From assembly GCA_945889365.1 (NCBI GenBank), contig CAMDBQ010000099.1:1-5977 (forward strand): DNA of 5,977 bases, given 5' to 3'. Below, in pieces: positions 3,702-5,977 of this stretch. Under the pieces are notes generated by a model. It saw nothing but the letters and a program-made list of their open reading frames with translations. It had not been told where the DNA came from and ran no database searches. The position numbers were made by a program, and so were the translations under genes. How positions within the stretch are numbered: position 1 is the first letter of the stretch; every line of letters starts with the position of its first letter. The DNA is from Legionella genomosp. 1. Its GTDB lineage: Bacteria; Pseudomonadota; Gammaproteobacteria; Legionellales; Legionellaceae.

Positions 3702-5977
3702 ATGCTTGACAAACTATCTCTCAACACACCACAAGGGTTGCGCGCAATCATCAATGATGCATACCGAATGGACGAATTACGCAGCGTTACCACACTGATT
3801 GAACAAGCCGCGCTGACCGACGACCAAATAACCAATGTACGTACTTTAGCAACGCGTTTGGTTGAACAAGTTAGAGCAGAGCGTAAAAAAACCACCGGAA
3901 TTGACTCATTCTTAACTGAATATGCACTATCGAGTAATGAAGGTATTGCATTAATGTGTTTGGCTGAAGCACTTTTACGCGTGCCAGACAATGCCACCAT
4001 CGACAGTTTAATTAAAGATAAGCTTTCCAATGCGGATTGGGCATCTCATAGTGGTCAAAGCGATTCTTTTTTTGTTAATGCAACCACATGGGCGCTAATG
4101 TTAACCGGCAAAGTCTTGGCTCCAGAAAAAGCCGAATCGGTGTTAAGCAAAGCGTTGATGACACTGCTTAACCGCGGTGGTGAAGGCGTTGTGCGCAAAT
4201 CAGTTGATAAAGCAATGCGCATCATGAGCAAGCAATTCGTCACCGGACGCACAATAAATGAAGCGTTGGAACGTGCAAAGAAAAAAGAAGCCATTGGCTA
4301 TCGCTATTCCTATGACATGTTAGGTGAAGCAGCCCTAACCGCTCACGATGCTGAGCGTTATTTCAAAGCCTACACCAAAGCCATCGAGGCCATTGGCGCG
4401 AGTGCGTCAACCGATGCTAATGTGTATCAAAAACCAGGTATATCCATTAAACTATCCGCTTTGCATCCGCGGTACAATGAAAGCCAGCATGAGCGTGTAC
4501 TAAAAGAATTGACACCCAAACTGTTGTTTCTGGCCCAATTAGCCAAAAAATTTGATATTGGGTTGACTGTGGATGCAGAAGAATCTGAGCGTCTTGATAT
4601 ATCACTGGATGTGATTGAACGTGTATTTAACGATGATAGCCTATCAGGTTGGAATGGTTTTGGACTGGCCGTGCAATCCTATCAAAAGCGTGCATTTTAT
4701 CTTTTGGATTGGTTGGCTGATCTGGCTCGTGGCAAAAGCCGCCGTATCATGGTGCGCTTGATCAAAGGCGCGTATTGGGACAGTGAGATCAAAAAAACTC
4801 AAATGCAGGGTCTATCTGATTATCCAGTCTTTACTCGTAAAGTATTTACAGACGTGTCTTTTCAAGCTTGCGCTAAAAAATTGCTGACCATGACCGATGC
4901 GATATACCCACAATTTGCGACGCATAATGCCTATTCTGTCGCTCTAATTTTAGGATTGGTCGGTGATTATCGAGATTTTGAATTCCAGTGCCTGCATGGC
5001 ATGGGCAATGAATTGTATGATCAAATCGTTCCAGCCAATCTTTATGGTATACCTTGTCGTATCTATGCGCCCGTGGGAAGCCATGAAGATTTACTTCCCT
5101 ATCTGGTACGCCGATTATTGGAGAATGGCGCTAACTCATCCTTTGTAAATCGAATTGTGGATGATAAAGCGCCGATCAGTGAACTGGTCGAAGATCCAGT
5201 GAGCAAGGCTAAGCACTTATTAGGTAAAATCAATCAAAACATCCCCCTGCCCGCTTCGGCCTTTCTTCCTGAACGTAAAAATTCACCAGGCATTGATCTG
5301 ACCGATCGCGCCACGGTTGCATCATTGCAGGTAGATTTCAAGATCATGGAACCTTTTCACTGGCAAGCCACACCGATCTTAGCGAACAACCAAACTAAAA
5401 ATCAGGATGTGGGAAACATTACCTCGCCTCAACAGCCAGATCAGATCATCGGCCAGGTTACTGAAGCCGTCTCTGATGATATAGAATGGGCATTAACTCA
5501 AGCGACCCAAACATTCACCACATGGAGTAAAACACCCGTCAGCGAGCGCACAGCCTGTTTGGAACGCTTTGCTTGCCTGCTTGAAGAGAGCATGCCGACC
5601 TGTCTTGCCATGACCTGCCTCGAAGCCGGTAAAACCTGGAATGATGGCGTTGGTGAGGTGCGCGAAGCCATTGATTTTTGCCGTTACTATGCAGCCCAAG
5701 CTGAAAAATTGATGACAAAACCCATTAAATTGCACGGTTATACAGGTGAGCTAAACGAAATGACGCTGCATGCGCGTGGTGTAGTCCTGTGTATTAGTCC
5801 TTGGAATTTTCCGCTGGCCATTTTTACAGGCCAAGTGGTTGCGGCACTGGTAACCGGCAATTGTGTCATTGCCAAACCGGCTGAACAAACACCCTTAATC
5901 GCGCACTTTGCTGTGGAATTAATGCTCAAAGCCGGTTTTCCTGCTGGTACAATCCAACTATTACCCGGGCGCGGTGA
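3702..5977 (+). CDS. putA: Bifunctional proline dehydrogenase / L-glutamate-gamma-semialdehyde (P5C) dehydrogenase PutA, N-terminal 758 codons
   Basis: PutA oxidises proline to P5C with FAD and then to glutamate with NAD+, feeding electrons to the quinone pool at the inner membrane. The frame is uninterrupted to the window edge. A helical N-terminal domain covers about 1-160. The proline dehydrogenase barrel follows with ISIKLSALHPRY (248-258, K250), VDAEE (D291), RLIKGAYWD (352-360, Y358), ATHNA, CLHGMG, RIYAPVG (Y455) and RRLLENGAN (470-478, R470/R471). These are the counterparts of E. coli K329, D370, Y437, Y540 and R555/R556. The aldehyde dehydrogenase domain starts near 570, with SPWNFPLAIFTGQ (699-711) and AKPAEQTPLIA from 724. 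Its catalytic cysteine lies beyond the window. The offset of 79-85 residues from E. coli shows that the N-terminal ribbon-helix-helix repressor domain is absent, so regulation must come from another factor. TGGAGG (3691-3696), 5 nt upstream, supports the start. Confidence 0.97.
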   Translation, partial: MLDKLSLNTPQGLRAIINDAYRMDELRSVTTLIEQAALTDDQITNVRTLATRLVEQVRAERKKTTGIDSFLTEYALSSNEGIALMCLAEALLRVPDNATIDSLIKDKLSNADWASHSGQSDSFFVNATTWALMLTGKVLAPEKAESVLSKALMTLLNRGGEGVVRKSVDKAMRIMSKQFVTGRTINEALERAKKKEAIGYRYSYDMLGEAALTAHDAERYFKAYTKAIEAIGASASTDANVYQKPGISIKLSALHPRYNESQHERVLKELTPKLLFLAQLAKKFDIGLTVDAEESERLDISLDVIERVFNDDSLSGWNGFGLAVQSYQKRAFYLLDWLADLARGKSRRIMVRLIKGAYWDSEIKKTQMQGLSDYPVFTRKVFTDVSFQACAKKLLTMTDAIYPQFATHNAYSVALILGLVGDYRDFEFQCLHGMGNELYDQIVPANLYGIPCRIYAPVGSHEDLLPYLVRRLLENGANSSFVNRIVDDKAPISELVEDPVSKAKHLLGKINQNIPLPASAFLPERKNSPGIDLTDRATVASLQVDFKIMEPFHWQATPILANNQTKNQDVGNITSPQQPDQIIGQVTEAVSDDIEWALTQATQTFTTWSKTPVSERTACLERFACLLEESMPTCLAMTCLEAGKTWNDGVGEVREAIDFCRYYAAQAEKLMTKPIKLHGYTGELNEMTLHARGVVLCISPWNFPLAIFTGQVVAALVTGNCVIAKPAEQTPLIAHFAVELMLKAGFPAGTIQLLPGRG

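Noticed and set aside
3686..4294. Minus-strand frames of 79-114 codons inside putA
   Set aside because: They are shadows of putA, whose plus-strand frame shows continuous family motifs.
1..5977. Mobile elements, tRNA/rRNA genes, CRISPR arrays or defence systems
   Set aside because: Looked for and not seen: no transposase or integrase motifs, no terminal inverted repeats with duplications, no spaced repeat array, no tRNA cloverleaf.

Overview
The window reads as chromosomal DNA of an AT-leaning gammaproteobacterium. It best fits the order Legionellales (Legionella or a close relative). That placement is inference from protein character: a PutA without the ribbon-helix-helix domain, a short-leader PilV/PilW/PilX set, a YkuD_2-type L,D-transpeptidase and a compact Csr/Rsm-like RNA. 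No database comparison was possible.

Left part (1-1988, minus strand): a tightly packed, translationally coupled set of minor type IV prepilin genes, pilV-like (only 58 codons), pilW-like and pilX-like. It runs into a dicarboxylate/amino acid:cation symporter gene that leaves the window at position 1. The junctions are an 8-nt overlap, a 4-nt ATGA overlap and a 19-nt gap, so all four are probably one transcript. The pilY1 and major-subunit genes that usually accompany such sets are not seen here.

Middle (1989-3411): a divergent intergenic region with back-to-back candidate promoters leads rightward to a monocistronic HU-family gene with a strong intrinsic terminator. Next comes a stretch with no convincing protein gene but every sign of an sRNA gene: an extended -10 promoter, about 129 nt, four ARGGA motifs (one displayed in a hairpin loop), a stable internal stem-loop and a strong terminator. 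This fits a CsrA/RsmA-sequestering RNA of the RsmY/RsmZ/CsrB type and is the most interesting element in the window. Its U-tract overlaps the stop codon of a convergent gene for a secreted YkuD_2-type L,D-transpeptidase, which has its own near-consensus promoter.

Right part (3412-5977): about 290 nt of regulatory-looking DNA with several dyads and a CRP-like site precedes putA, the bifunctional proline dehydrogenase/P5C dehydrogenase. It is open and uninterrupted for 758 codons to the window edge. It lacks the N-terminal DNA-binding domain of enterobacterial PutA, so it cannot repress itself that way.

The link between genes is mostly inferential. In Legionella-like bacteria, CsrA and its antagonist RNAs switch cells between growth on amino acids and a motile, piliated transmissive state. 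Pili, amino-acid transport and proline catabolism are the kinds of functions under such control, but this window shows only adjacency, not regulation.
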